Origin: Agelaius tricolor
Taxonomy: Eukaryota; Chordata; Aves; Passeriformes; Icteridae
NCBI GenBank assembly: GCA_023055355.1
Contig: JALJCS010000037.1
Location: 62,001 to 126,000, forward strand
Direction: 5' to 3'
DNA length: 64,000 bases
Positions 28,601 to 41,200 of this stretch are shown piece after piece. Made by a program: the position numbers and the translations under genes. The stretch's first letter is position 1. The number at the start of each line of letters is the position of its first letter. The notes under the pieces were generated by a model. It worked only from the letters and a program-made list of their open reading frames with translations. It searched no databases and had not been told where the DNA came from.

Positions 28601-31600
28601 GGCTCTCACACTGTGGGTGACAGAGGGGAGGGACCCTGCTGGACTCACTCCCATGCTGATCCCTGTGACTCCAAATCCATGTGCCTTTTTATGGCACCTT
28701 CTCCTCGAGACATGAACTGTCATCCTTGGCATTTCCACGCTAAGCTTCAGCTGCTGAGCTCAAAGGAGAGCTCTCCAAAGACAGTGCTGTCCCTGGCTTG
28801 CACAGAGCTGGAAGAGCCAAGCAGCTTGTGTGACACTGTGTGTCATGGGGAGAAACCAGAACGATGAGCACAGAGACAGAAATATCTGCTCGTGATGCTC
28901 ATGGCTTGCTCGTGCTGCTGTTACCAAACCCTTCCAGCCCTGATCCCTGTGCTGTTTTGTGGACCTTTTGGGCCAGGGCTTTTCTTTCACAAGGTGTTTG
29001 CATGGTACCTGACACAGTGAGGCTCTGAGTGCAGGACCAGCACCACCAGGTTCTTAGAAAAATGTAAGGAAACCTAAGTTGTGTTTAACTGACTTGTGAA
29101 TAGACCTCAGATGAACCTCAAAATTACTAAGTATGTCTTTGAATTAAATTTCTCTTCCTTCTTTTCTATCTCTTTTAAAAGAATACTACTAACAAAAAGA
29201 TTGGAAGCAAAAAATCATAGATAAAAAATAGCACAGCTGGTGCGGAGTGAACACTCTATGTGAAAAAGAGAGATATAAGCACACATCAAAACCAAAGATG
29301 AACCAAAAAAGAGCTCAAAGCTCTTTGGATATATTTCCTGAAGTTTTGCCTTTAAGTCTTTTCCTCTAGCAGAGCTTAAGAACTTCTGAAAATATTCCAC
29401 TCCATTTGAAGTTTAATACAATCTGCAGTGCAGACACTCCTGATTGTGGCTACCCATCTCCCACAGCACAAGAACAGCTTGGTGTTCCTTCAGCTACTTC
29501 TATCTCCTACTCTTCCTATGAGTCATTTCCTACAGTGGCAGTACAGCTCCTTCCCAAAGCTGAACCAGGACTGGCACATTGTCTCTGCATGGCAAGACAA
29601 GCTATCAACAGCTTCTCTCACTCCTTCCTCCAGCACCCCTGATGGGGTCTTGTTTTTATATATATATTTTTTTCCCAGCTGCTCAGCTGAACACCATAAA
29701 AATCCACAAAAATCACCATAAAAAGACATATTTTTCAGCCACTGCACTGGCAAGACTGAAGGTTTAATCAGGCAGCTGCATCAGCTCCAGCTCCCCAGCC
29801 CACCTCTAAACCAAGCAGATCCAGAGATGTACAGACTCCTGTTATTTCAGCCTCCTTTGTGCACTGGGCTCCAACCATAACTCTGCTCCCAGCCCACCCC
29901 CAGCCCTCTCCCTCTCCAGGGCTCATATTTTGGGATGCACTGGCCTCCTGCATCGCTGATGTCGGGCAGGGAGAGGTGGAGTCAGCTGTTTCCACGACAG
30001 ACTCACCATGTCCCTCACAGCTCTGCAAAACTTTACTTCCCTGGAAGGATTTCAAGCTCTGACTCATGTCCAGTTCCTCTATTTTAATCATTCCCTCTTA
30101 CATCATTCTCAGAGGCCCACGGTGTCACATGCAACCTCCCCCAGCCCCCAGCTCCTCCTCGGCTGAGCACTGATACACTGCCAGCTCTCCTCCCAAACAA
30201 AGCTAGGTACAGAAATATGTGTGATACCAACTCCTTCCTCCTCTCTGGAGCATTCACCAGCTCTGAAGGCAGCTAATATGAGCTTGGAAGAGCTCCCCTC
30301 TGCAATGACAACACGGAGACAGCAGAGGAACAACAGCCACACCAGCAAATCTAAGGGAGCAGGGATGGGAGAGACCAGAGAAATCCCAGAAGGCTCACAA
30401 AAACCCCAAGGCAGCTGGGAGGCAGCAGTGGCCAGGAGATAAGTGTTGGAAAGAGAATCAGGTCAGCTGGTTCATGCTTTCCATTTCTCCCAGAGACTTC
30501 CTGAATAACTGTGGATGTCACTTAATCTTTCTGTTCACGCTGGGAAGTTCAAATCGTCAGCATCGGCCCATTCAAGATTTCCTATTAAACCTGATATCAT
30601 AAACCAGAGATGGAGCCAGAGCTCTCTGAAGGAGCCAAGCAGAACAAAGGTGCTCACGTGTAGCCATTTAATCCCTTCCCTAGATCCCAGCCTGAATGCC
30701 TCCACAGCTGAGAGATTCCCTGCTGATCTCAGGGGAGCCCCTTGCTCGTAGCAGTGACCGCCAGACCGAAACCCTTGCCTGGAAGATTACAAATCCTGGC
30801 CAGCCAACAGCTGGAAGGCTTTGAGCCTGCAGCGTGCTCTGTGCAGAGAGAGCAGAGAGCAGAGCCCCTGCACCTAACAACAGTTGCTGTGTTTGTTTTG
30901 CCCTGGCCAGCGAGTCATGGTTACACCACGGACGCTGCACTTATTCATCACAGAGGTTTCTGGTGCAACCAGCAGCTTGCAAAAGATCTGGTATGGATTT
31001 CCAGTACCCCTCCAAAAAAATCTGCTTGACTGCTCCCCATCTCAGGCAAAGGAGAGGCAGGATGGATGTGGCACTGCTGAGGTGTCTGCACTGCCATCAG
31101 AACCCAGGACATCCCTCTGGCTGTCCTGGATGGCTCAAGCCCCTGCCAGGGGGCTCAGAGACCCTGGCACAGAGCCCAAGACACCTGGGACTTGGATTTT
31201 GACCCATGGAGCAAATTATCACCTTTATATGAAGAATTACAAGTCAAGAGAATTTAAGTAGAATACTAGTTAGTTGGTCACGGGGTGAAAAGTAAATTTT
31301 TGGGGTTTTAGAAAGGGGGCTCGGGGTCCCAAGATGGAGGAATTTGGGCGTGCCCTGTCCTTCTTTCTTCTTCCTAGCCTCCATCTGCTGAGTGATGTTA
31401 ACACTTTTAGGTTAGTTTAAAGTAGAAACTCACTGTCTAACATAGGTGATAGGTATTCGGAAATTATTGTAAATAATGTACACGTAGTTTTTAGTATAAA
31501 AGACAACACTGCACCTGGGGGCAGTAAATGTGCCTCTGTCTGACCTGCTGAACAGACCTCAGCAGACCAGAGAAAGAATGTTATAAATAAAAAATAATAA

Positions 31601-34600
31601 ACAAGAAGAATCCTAACTCCTTCGACTGCCAAGCTGAAAAAAGAGACTTGCACGTATCTCAAAGTCACTCTGACCAGCAGAAATCCTGTAAATGCCAAGG
31701 TGTCTGCATGGCTTTTGCAGTGAGAACATCAGTGAGAGGTGGGCGGGGGGCTCCTGGGAAGGGGGACAAAGGGAAAGCATTGGATTTTTCCATGTGTGGG
31801 TGAGTGGACATTTTGCAAGAAGCCTGTGAGTGCAATGATGTCCAGAGGTCAGAGGAAACTCAGGCTAACGTGAAGGACAATGTGCAAAGGCAATGAGACA
31901 CAACAGAACTCCGACATGCTTGAGCTCTCTGCTGGTTCCTGGAGCAAAAAGCTTCATCCAGCTTCCTAAAGGAGGCATACAGGACTGTTTGGAAGAAGGT
32001 TGATGGGGTAAAGTCTTTCCTTTCTGTCCTTTCCTCTGCTCATTTCAGTATTTTTCCCACTTGCTTTTTACTAGAGTCAGCACAGCCCCCTTGTTCTCCT
32101 ACACAGCTCTCACAGTTGTCTTCAGCCCAGCTTGCAAACACCTCTTCCTCCTGACCGAGCTCTCATATCTCCCTGGTGCTTCCTTGCTCCTCAAACACAT
32201 CTTCCCCCATTCTGTTGTACCACCAAGAACAAAAAGGTTTCTACACAAAACCACACTTGCATTACACAAACCAGGATGGGACAGGGGTTGGAGAGAAACA
32301 CAGCAAGAAGAGAAGATAGATGTGATAGAAGTGACAGAAGCTGTGGTAGAACTGGTGGGAGTGCCAAGCAGGAGATGGAACAGAGCCAGTACAGACACCT
32401 GGGACACTGCAGCCATGGCTGGGAATTAAAAGGTGCATCTAGGGAAGCAACTGGCCAGAGGCAGGACAGGAAGGAAGATGTTGTAGAAGAAAATCTGAGA
32501 AGTTTAAGATCCAAGGGAGCATGGGAAAAGAGCAATAAAGCCTATGAATTGAGCAGAGCATGGAAGAAAGGAAGAGAGCAATTTCTCTATCTTGGTTTTC
32601 TTCCTGCTTGAGAAGACAGACATGGAAAGGTTTGTTTGAAGATATGAAAGGACCCAGCCAAAAGCCAAATGTCTTCTTCCCAGTTTCATTCAACAAGGTC
32701 TGCATAATAGACGAGGAAAAACTTTACCGGCCTACCCATCTTGCCCCTCTTCCCAGGAACTCCAGGGATCCCCTGCAAGGAAAAAACACAGAGAGAGAAA
32801 AAAAAAAAAAAAAAAAAGTTCTGGTTGAGAAATCAAACAGCCAACCAACAATACAAAGCAAAATGAGAAGAGAAAGGAGAATGCAAAACAGGCTAATGAC
32901 TGTGGCATTGTTTGGGAATCAAAATGTCAGCTACTTGCAGTGGGCTGCGAGAGCAGAAGACAATTAACCTTCACCCATTAACTGCGGCCTCCCGAGGCCA
33001 CGTGCAGGCAGCATCCCCAGGCTGGGGCTGGGCTTAGCAGGAGCAGTCATTAAGCTACTGGTCTGGAACCAAATGAGGGCCACTGCTGAGGCACTCGCTG
33101 CAGAACTCGTGTTTATGTTTCTTATTTAGTTCTACAAGCATTAAATCAGCGTGGCCAGAGCGCGGGGCAGGCCCCTCCCAGACAGGCACACTCCCACATG
33201 GTCCCAGGGCCTCTCTGCTTTCTGGAGATTGCACTTGAGGGAGGAAAGGCTGGAATCCAACTGTGTTTGGCTTCCAGTGATCCTTTTAGGAGCTCTTGTA
33301 GTGGGGAGAAGGGGAAGACATCAGGCAGGTGGGAGGGTGTGGAGACGGAGAGTGGAAAAGCAAGGGATGACCTGTAAAGCTCTGGAAATTTGGGCTGGGG
33401 GAAGGCACGATGAAAAGGATGGGAGGAAGGGAGGGCACAGCCACAGCTGCCCACTCACAGCCCCAGGCTTGACTGCCCAACTCAATGCAACTGGAAATAA
33501 AGCCATTTTCAGAAAGCTCAGCACTGTCCCTTCCAAGAGCCAGGCTCTTCCCAAACATCTCCAGCCAGGCACACAAAATGTTGAGACAGCATGGCTGGGA
33601 GGGGATTCCTGTGGGAGCAGAGAATCTCCATGGACATTCTCCTCACCCTGCCCCACCTCACTAAGATGAGCTGGCAAGGGGGAGAGGGAAGGCAGGTTTT
33701 CAAGTGAAGGAGAATATAGAAAAATTCCTCTGTAGTCAACAGCAAGGTCTGATGGCCCTGCCTGAAGCCTGGGTTCTCCTCAGCTGAACATCAGCATTAT
33801 ACAGGGACACAGATCCTCATTCAAGGGTAGGAAGAGACTAAAGAAGGGATAGGTAAGCATTAGGCATGCTTGCCTCCTTCCTCAGGGAGCAGGGATAGAG
33901 AAGATTACATCAGGCTCTGAAGAACTGCATTCCACCAACACACCAAGGTTTTCTTCACAAAATACTCACTCGTTCTCCATCGGCTCCTGGTAGCCCAAAT
34001 AATCCTGGGAGACCAATATAGCCCTAAAGAAAAGAGGAAACAAGCAGTCAAACACATTTCTCCATTAGCATGCAGTAAATCTGTGCTTCCTGAAGAGCAG
34101 AGCAGCCTCCAGCGCAGGTCAGTGGCAGCCGTGATGAAATAAACCTTGAGGCAAGTGTATATGCCCATGGACTGCATGGTGCTGGCTTCCACGATGTAGT
34201 CCAAGGGCACATACCCTCACACCAGGGATCAGGAGGACTCCAGGCAGCAAGAGGACAGCCAGAAGAAACCTTACCTGGGCTGGCTCTAAGTGTACCTGAG
34301 GGAAATGGAGCTTGGTTCGAGGTTAGCAAAAATAATCCACTGACCTACACCTCCTTTTGTCTCTTTCTTTGCTTTTGACACTCATTTCCAGCTGTCCTGT
34401 TGTACAAGCCCTTCTGTTTGTGTTGTGTCACCTGGTGGTCACACACTGCAGCCCCTTCTGAGGCAAGCCCCCCTTTTCCTGGCACCAGGGCTGCCCCCAC
34501 CCTGCAGTGAGTCCTGACTCTGCCCAAGGCCTGTCCCTGCACACCAAGACCATGTGCAAACCTGCGTCACCCCAAGCACTGCAGGCCCTGCATGGGCTGG

Positions 34601-37600
34601 GAGAGGCTGGACCCGACATTCCAGGCTTGGGGGATTGATGTGAGGCTCAACTTACACACCCACACCATGGGGAAACCACCTTTGCACCAGCACATTTCAC
34701 ATAAAACCTGCTGCTTCCACACTCATCAGAAACCTTGTGTTTCCAGGTTTCTCTGTGGCCTTGGGGCCCTGCTGAGACAAGACACGCTGCATAAAACACA
34801 GTGTTTCCCTTCCCTTGCCACAATGGCAGCCTTGTGTTCAATCCCTTTGCTCAGCAGCCTGGACAAAGTCACCTTGTGTGCTGGGCCTCTGCAAAGGCCC
34901 CACTGGTGCCAAGCATGCCAAATCCAGAGGAAGTGAATTTCAGCAGGGAGCCCCCTCCGTGGCACCTCACTGTTACAGGAGCCAAGTGCTAACACTGCTT
35001 TTCTCTCATCTTTCTTTCTCCATCATTGCTAAATCTCTATCTGCCAACCCAACCCAACCTTTTCACCAGTCCATTGCTCCCTGTGGGCTGTGTTTCCTTT
35101 AGGGACAACACCTAGCTGGGAAATAATGCTACATTTAAATGATCCTGCCTGCCTTTGCCTCCTGAATCCTAAAAGAAACCACATAACTCCCAAACTTTTC
35201 CTGAAGAAGGAAAAAGTAGAAGTGAAGAATGAAGAAGAGTCCAGAGCTCCAGAGTTGGCTCCCTTAAACCACAAAATGCACATTTCTTACCTTAGCACCC
35301 AATTCTGATTTACTGAGGTTGAACTAAGAAAGGGCTTCCTTGGGTATTTATAAATATTTCAGTCCTCACCACTCAGGGGTGCAAAATGGAGAATAAGTTC
35401 CAAATCTTACATTCTGTACATCTACCACTTGATAATTACACAAGGTCCTGGTTAGGGCAGTGAAGAGAAGCCCCAGGGAAAACTTCAGTCCTTGCAGAAG
35501 TGGGGTGAGTCTCAAATTTTCCTCTTCTGCAGGAACTGAATGTGCCCTCTCCCTTCCCAGCTCAGGAATACTGCTAGCTACAGGGTCAGCATTTGTTTAT
35601 TCCTTGCAGTTTTCCTAGTGATGAAAGCCAGCTGCTTGAATTTACTGCATATAGAGAAAGTATCACGTGTTGGAGAAATGGGGATTTATTGGCTTAGGAT
35701 CTCATTGTGAATTTATAATTGCAGGAAAAGAACAAAATGTGATTAACAAGAGCCTTAAGTAGTAATAAAAAAAGAATCCTTTGCAGTGAGAATAAAACCC
35801 CAGCAATTATTTCTGGTGAGCAAAACCAGACAGAACGGAGATATTGTTTGTATTTGCACATGGCTTCAAGATGCTGGCTTGCTGTTGTTCATAATGATAT
35901 AGACCACTCCCAAACCAGGCCTGTGCCCAAATGAGCCCATACTCAGCGTGGTTAAAGTCTGCTGAACCACACTGATTGAAACTAAAGAGGCCTTTGGGAC
36001 ATGGGGCTTGCAGGCTTTGATAGGAATTTGTAAGCCATTCTTTCCTCTCCTGCAATGTGAGCTCTGAAGGGGCTGACTTTATCATCAGCACTATTGGGGG
36101 ACTTTGATCAAGGTACATTCCATGTTTAATTAAAAAAAACTTAACAGTGCATGGTTCAAATCCCCCAAACGCAACAAATTAAAGCAACCAGCTTCAGAAT
36201 TGCAAAATCAAGCCTAAAGTTTCTTGAGAAGTCTTTGATAAAAACAAGCAGAGAGAAGGCAAATGAAAGATTGCTTACCCGAGTGCCTTTTGGGCCAGAT
36301 TCCCCTATGGGGCCAGGTAAACCCTAGAACAGAAGGGAAAAAAAACAAAGACAAATGTGGACAAGCTTTAACTTAAAATAACAAGCAGTGCCAACCCCCC
36401 AAGCACCATCCCTGCATGGTTCTGCTTTAAGTGCTTCTTAAAGCTTTAAGTACTGCATGGTTCTGCTTTAAGGTTTTGCTTTAAGCATCCAAGGAGTATC
36501 AACAAAGGAGAAAAAAAAAAGACCAAATGCAAATAACAGATCTGCCATTGTTGGGGAGCTGGCATTCGGCAGAACCTGAGACTGCTGCACACACTGAGCC
36601 TTCCCTGGGGCTGAATTTGAGATTTCTGATGATAAAGACCACAAGGGCTGATGCAGTGGGGTGCCCAGAGGTTGTGTTACACTTGGGATGCCAGGCACAG
36701 TGATGCTCTCCACTCATCTTCCTGCCTGAGCAAACACATGCACAGCAAATGTATTCCAATACCTGCTTAGGTGCAATGAGAAATTCCTACAGCTCAGAGA
36801 GTCACTTAGCAATGCAGGTACTGTGATATCTCTAACCCTTTGCAGCATCAGCTATGGAAAGAATTGAAAATTAATTCCCCATTCTAATTCTATGCCTAAT
36901 GCTGCTCACTCAAAATACTGCAAAGAAGGAAAGTGCAAAAATGCAAAATAATTTTTCATGTTTATTGCCTTCTAGCAAGTTTCCAGATCAATTTTTTTCC
37001 AAGCTCCAAATTTTGATGGGATTTTTCTGGGGGAATAAAAAAAAAAAAAGGCTAAGTCCATATTTTGTTCAGCTGGCAGCAGTGCAGGCTCAGCCTGGGA
37101 TGTGAAAGTTGGGTTGTGCTCTTTCCTGGCTCCTGCATCGTTGCCAAAGATTTCAGGCATTGGGGTGAAGTTACAATCCTGCCTGTGATGCACAAACCAA
37201 ACCTGAGCCAAGCACTCTCTCCCATGGCTGCAGAGCCAGCACAGCTGACAGGAGTAACAAGTAGTAAAATCTCTGTAAAGTAAACAGCCCTGATGCAGGA
37301 TACACACAGGATTCAGATAGGCTGAAAAAAGCTGCCTTAAAAAAAAATAAAAAAAGTCACTTTCCTGACCCAAACCACGTTTTTAAGAAGGTAGATTTGT
37401 TCTTTGAATGTAAAGGCACAGATTTCATCCTGCTTATCTGATGGGCTGAATTGCTGAACAGCATTCATTAACCTTGTATGTCCAAAATCTCTTGGACTTC
37501 TCTTCTTATTAGCCATCTAACACACATTCACACCTAGGAGACTCTCTGGCATGCTGAGCTCTAAGAGCCTTTCAGAGTATGAATGGAGCATTTAGTCAGG

Positions 37601-38170
37601 TGCATAAAGCTCCCATCCAGTTCTGCCATCTGCACTCTCCAGTGTGCTAAGCCAGGCAGCAGTTTGATTTTCAATTTAAAATGGGTCATGCTTTATTGAC
37701 AGTCTGGAGCAGAGAGATGCAGGCTTGTTCTGCAGGTCTAGTTCACATTTAATCCAATAACCTACACATCTGCATAAAAAACTCACATCCAAACTCATGA
37801 TAAGTCTGAAAGACTCAGGACAGAGCATTTGGAATCTTTGACATCTGCCTGGTCTCTTGGCTTACAGATAAATGTTGCTGAATCCAGCATTAAATGTGTC
37901 CATTTTAGAAAACCCTGACAAACTCACTTCACCACAAAAGTTATAGGGCTGGGTGTTCTGTCCTCCAAGAGATTCCATTTTTTAGGATCTTGCAAATTCT
38001 CCTGTTTTCTTTACACTACTCAGCATCTTCCATCAGTAGGACAACAGTGTCCAATCTTGATCCATTACCCCATGCACACTCTTCCATTCCTAAAGTTGTC
38101 TTTGTGTGATTTTTTTCAGCATGAGAACAATGACTTGTCTTTCATTATCTTTTTTGCAGCTGCAAATATG

Positions 38171-38215
<45 letters not shown>

Positions 38216-41200
38216 CAGTTCATGCATAACACTGTGTGTGTATATATAGGTTTTATGCCAGTGCATTTTACTAATGGGAGTTCATCTAAATCCCCTCCTC
38301 CAATAATAAATACACCTTTTTCCATCCTAGGTTTCTAACTTGTCCAACATTAGATGTAAAATATGCCTAGAAAAGAAGGGTTAGCAGCTTGCACGTGTTG
38401 TTCTGTGCTCTGCTGTTCTGTTTTTTCCCTGTTGTTATACTGAAGAAAAATCTGCCATAATTTGCTGTAGAAATTCAGGTTTTATCTATCATAGCCACAA
38501 AATACTTTCTAACAACATTTCAGAGTTGAAAGACTGTGTTATTCCTACAACACCTTGAGGAGGGAAGAAGGAAAATATTCAGAGATCAAATATTCAAATA
38601 TACCAACATTTTCTAGAGGACTGCACTGTCCTTAGTGGGGCATGTCTTTAGCTACCTGCACACCCAAATCCCTACTCTGTGCACAGCACGATGAGATTTA
38701 CTGCACCTGCCTGCCAGGATAACCTTTGGCACCTGGACTTCCAGCTGGTCCTCGTTCACCCTTTGGAGAGAAAAAAAAGCAAAAGCACAAAAAGTCAGGT
38801 AAATGTCCCACTTGGGAAGGGGTTTTAGCTGAATCATTTTTGAGGGGATTAACCTGATGCACATTTATTGAGAGGAAAACAATATTAAGGGTCCATAATG
38901 AAGTTAATTAATGAGGGTGAAAACACAGGGAAGGGATCCATGCACTGAGCAAGTGCTGCTGTTTCTCCTTCTCCCTCCATTTGGGGGAAGGCAGCAGAGA
39001 ATCTGGAACAAGGACACTAAGAGAAGGTGTAAGGCTGCATCTATATCTGGCATATGGAACCGTTTTGCTGGTGGGAAAGCACTGCCAAAATTCTTCAAAA
39101 CTAAATGGATTCATGTATAATATCCTTTAACATCATTGCTAACAGGGCCTGCTATTCATTGCCTTTTTTTTTTTTTTTTACTGCATTGCAAACATCAAAC
39201 TTAACCAAATAGAGAGGGAGGAGAAAAGGGGAGGGGGGGAATGGGCTTTGGGAAGGGAATCACATAGACTTAACACAGCGTGGTTAGTAAAGTCCAGGTG
39301 AAATTAATGTAAAAAGACAAATAAAGGGGTGGGATGGTGAGCTGGTTTTTCTTCCCCCAAGTAAACTTAGCGTGCCTGAGCAGTAAAAATTAGAAATTAG
39401 ATGTAGGAGCTCCAAGGCAGCCTCCTCCCACCATGCCATGGATGCTGGGTCTGTGTGTGTGCCCAGCTGCCCTGGGAGCAGCTGCCTGTCCACACTGAGC
39501 AGGCTGCACCAGAGCCAAACCAGCATCACAGCCAGCAAATCCATCCCTCCTCAAAGCTCCCCTGTTGGGAAGTGGGAAAACTCACCTGGTCTCCAGGGTG
39601 ACCTGGTGGTCCAGGGTAGCCTTTATATCCCTGTCAAAAGAGGATGGAGGAGATGAATACTAAAGAAACAAAAATGTAGTACAATAATCTGGGTTTGGTT
39701 TCTATTTCTCTCTGTAGGTGGGACTAAAGTTCTGAGGAGAAGTAGGATTTTAGAGAGCATTACACAATCATGAAAACTTTTATCAGGTTGCTTTGTGCTT
39801 GCACCATCCAAACCTGCTGATGTGTCCTGCTGTGGTCTGGGGTGGGAAATACTCCAGAAGGAATTGCTCCATGAACACATTTGGAGGGGTCTCCATGCTC
39901 AGATCCATTTGTAATCTACACCTTGAGCAAGGCTGCCCTTAACCCTCAGGAAACCACAAAATTAAATGTTGGCTTTGGGCACATTGGGGACTACAGCAAC
40001 ATGAGCCATTTGTATTTCAGAGCTCTTACTTTTGCTTTATGGTTTGAAATGCCACAGGAAACACCAAAACAACCATTTACTGTCACAGTAAACTCCAATT
40101 TTTCTACCTTGAACTTGTCCAACTTCCAGCTTTTCTAATCTAATTATTACAAGATCCAGAGTGCTCCATTATGAAGCTACTAAAAATGGTGAGCAAGCTG
40201 CCTCTCAACCTGCTTTCTGCTGAATTAATTAGAATGAGTTTCTTAATCCACCTTGCTTACTGGCAAGTGTTTCAGGCTTCAAATCATTCTCACAGGTCTT
40301 TCATAATCCTGCTGCAGTTTGTCAATATTTCATTTTTTGGGGGGATGCAGACACTGGAGCAGGACAAGGGCAGCCTGTTTGACTGCAGACTGAGCACTTT
40401 GTGTCTTTAAGGGAGTTTGCTTTCTCCTAGATTTACCTAGAGCTCCCTTCAAACAGAGTGAATTTTTTATGTGATGGACAGTTCAGATTTTTTTCCCTCT
40501 TCAGCTGTTTAAAACAAGCTTCCATCAAGAGAAGCAGATCAGGAGATTGAACTTAGTTACAGAGATGACGGTTTAGCTGGGCTAGCAGCAAGATTAAAAA
40601 AAAGAAAGAGCAGAAAATTTAACTTGAAACAAATGGGAGAGGAAAAAAATAAACATGGAACAATCCTTGAACAAATACTAAAGAAATAACAAATTGCTTT
40701 CAAGAGTGGGTTACAACTACGTGTCCCTCAGTCCCTGCCACTCACCCTGTCCTGGCCAGGGCTCCAGCACACCTCATCTGTCTGTGAAGCCCACAGGGAG
40801 TGTCCCTGCTCTGGAAGCCATCACCAGTCACAGGGGTGACCAAGCTCTTGGCCTTTGGCTCCACTCTCCACACGAACCCAGGACTGTTTCTGCTCCCAGG
40901 TCCACACCTCTGCTTAACAGCTTTTTATTCTTCCCACGGGCCATTCCAGACCTGCAGCCTGAGCCTTTGCTGGCAGGGTGTGCAGTGCTCCCAGCCATGC
41001 TGGCCACTGCCCTCTCCCCTCTGCATTCCTCCTGCCTTGTTATTGCAGACAGTCTGGCCTGCAGTGATGCTGATCCCCTTCTCACCAGCTCTCTCCTGCT
41101 GGGCTCTGCTGAAATGCCATGGCTCTGGACAGAGTCGCACCTTCTGACAAGGCTGCCCTGAAAGCCCCTGGTTGAACCACCTCAAGGGTCCTTCCTCCAA

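Larger units (their letters stand above)
21708..32727 (-). other. Largest intron (between window exons 9 and 10)
   Basis: 11,020 bp; contains solo LTR copy A and the tandem repeat at 28121. No Gly-X-Y exon was found, consistent with the unbroken match of the flanking exons to human COL27A1. Open frames up to 210 codons (26286-26918 plus) are judged non-coding. Confidence 0.9.
32773..33969 (-). other. Intron between window exons 8 and 9
   Basis: 1,197 bp; holds the 22-base poly-A run and the candidate element at 32960-33160. Confidence 0.9.
34133..34230 (-). ncRNA. MIR455: MIR455, microRNA precursor hairpin
   Basis: On the minus strand this 98 bp stretch reads as the mir-455 precursor. The 5p arm is at 34192-34213 (starts TATGTGCCC, seed ATGTGCC) and the 3p arm at 34155-34175 (starts GCAGTCCATG, seed CAGTCCA). 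The arms pair over about 30 bp around a short loop at 34176-34191. The 3p arm agrees with the human sequence as I remember it; the 5p arm has C in place of U at position 9, outside the seed. It lies in the sense orientation inside a COL27A1 intron, about 110 bp upstream of window exon 8, as in other vertebrates. It is probably processed from the collagen pre-mRNA and so co-expressed in cartilage, where miR-455 has described roles in chondrocyte differentiation. Expression here is inferred. Confidence 0.97.
34024..36278 (-). other. Host intron of MIR455 (between window exons 7 and 8)
   Basis: 2,255 bp; the hairpin lies at its 3' end, about 110 bp before the exon 8 acceptor. The remainder shows no repeat. 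Confidence 0.93.

Noticed and set aside
31417..31698. Minus-strand open frame resembling one at 47746-47967
   Set aside because: The two frames resemble each other only because both are the reverse strand of related solo LTRs; they are not a gene family.
34262..34320. Splice-like AAACCTTACCTGGGCTGG context just upstream of MIR455
   Set aside because: The minus-strand reading gives no Gly-X-Y repeat, and the flanking exons are already contiguous in the protein.
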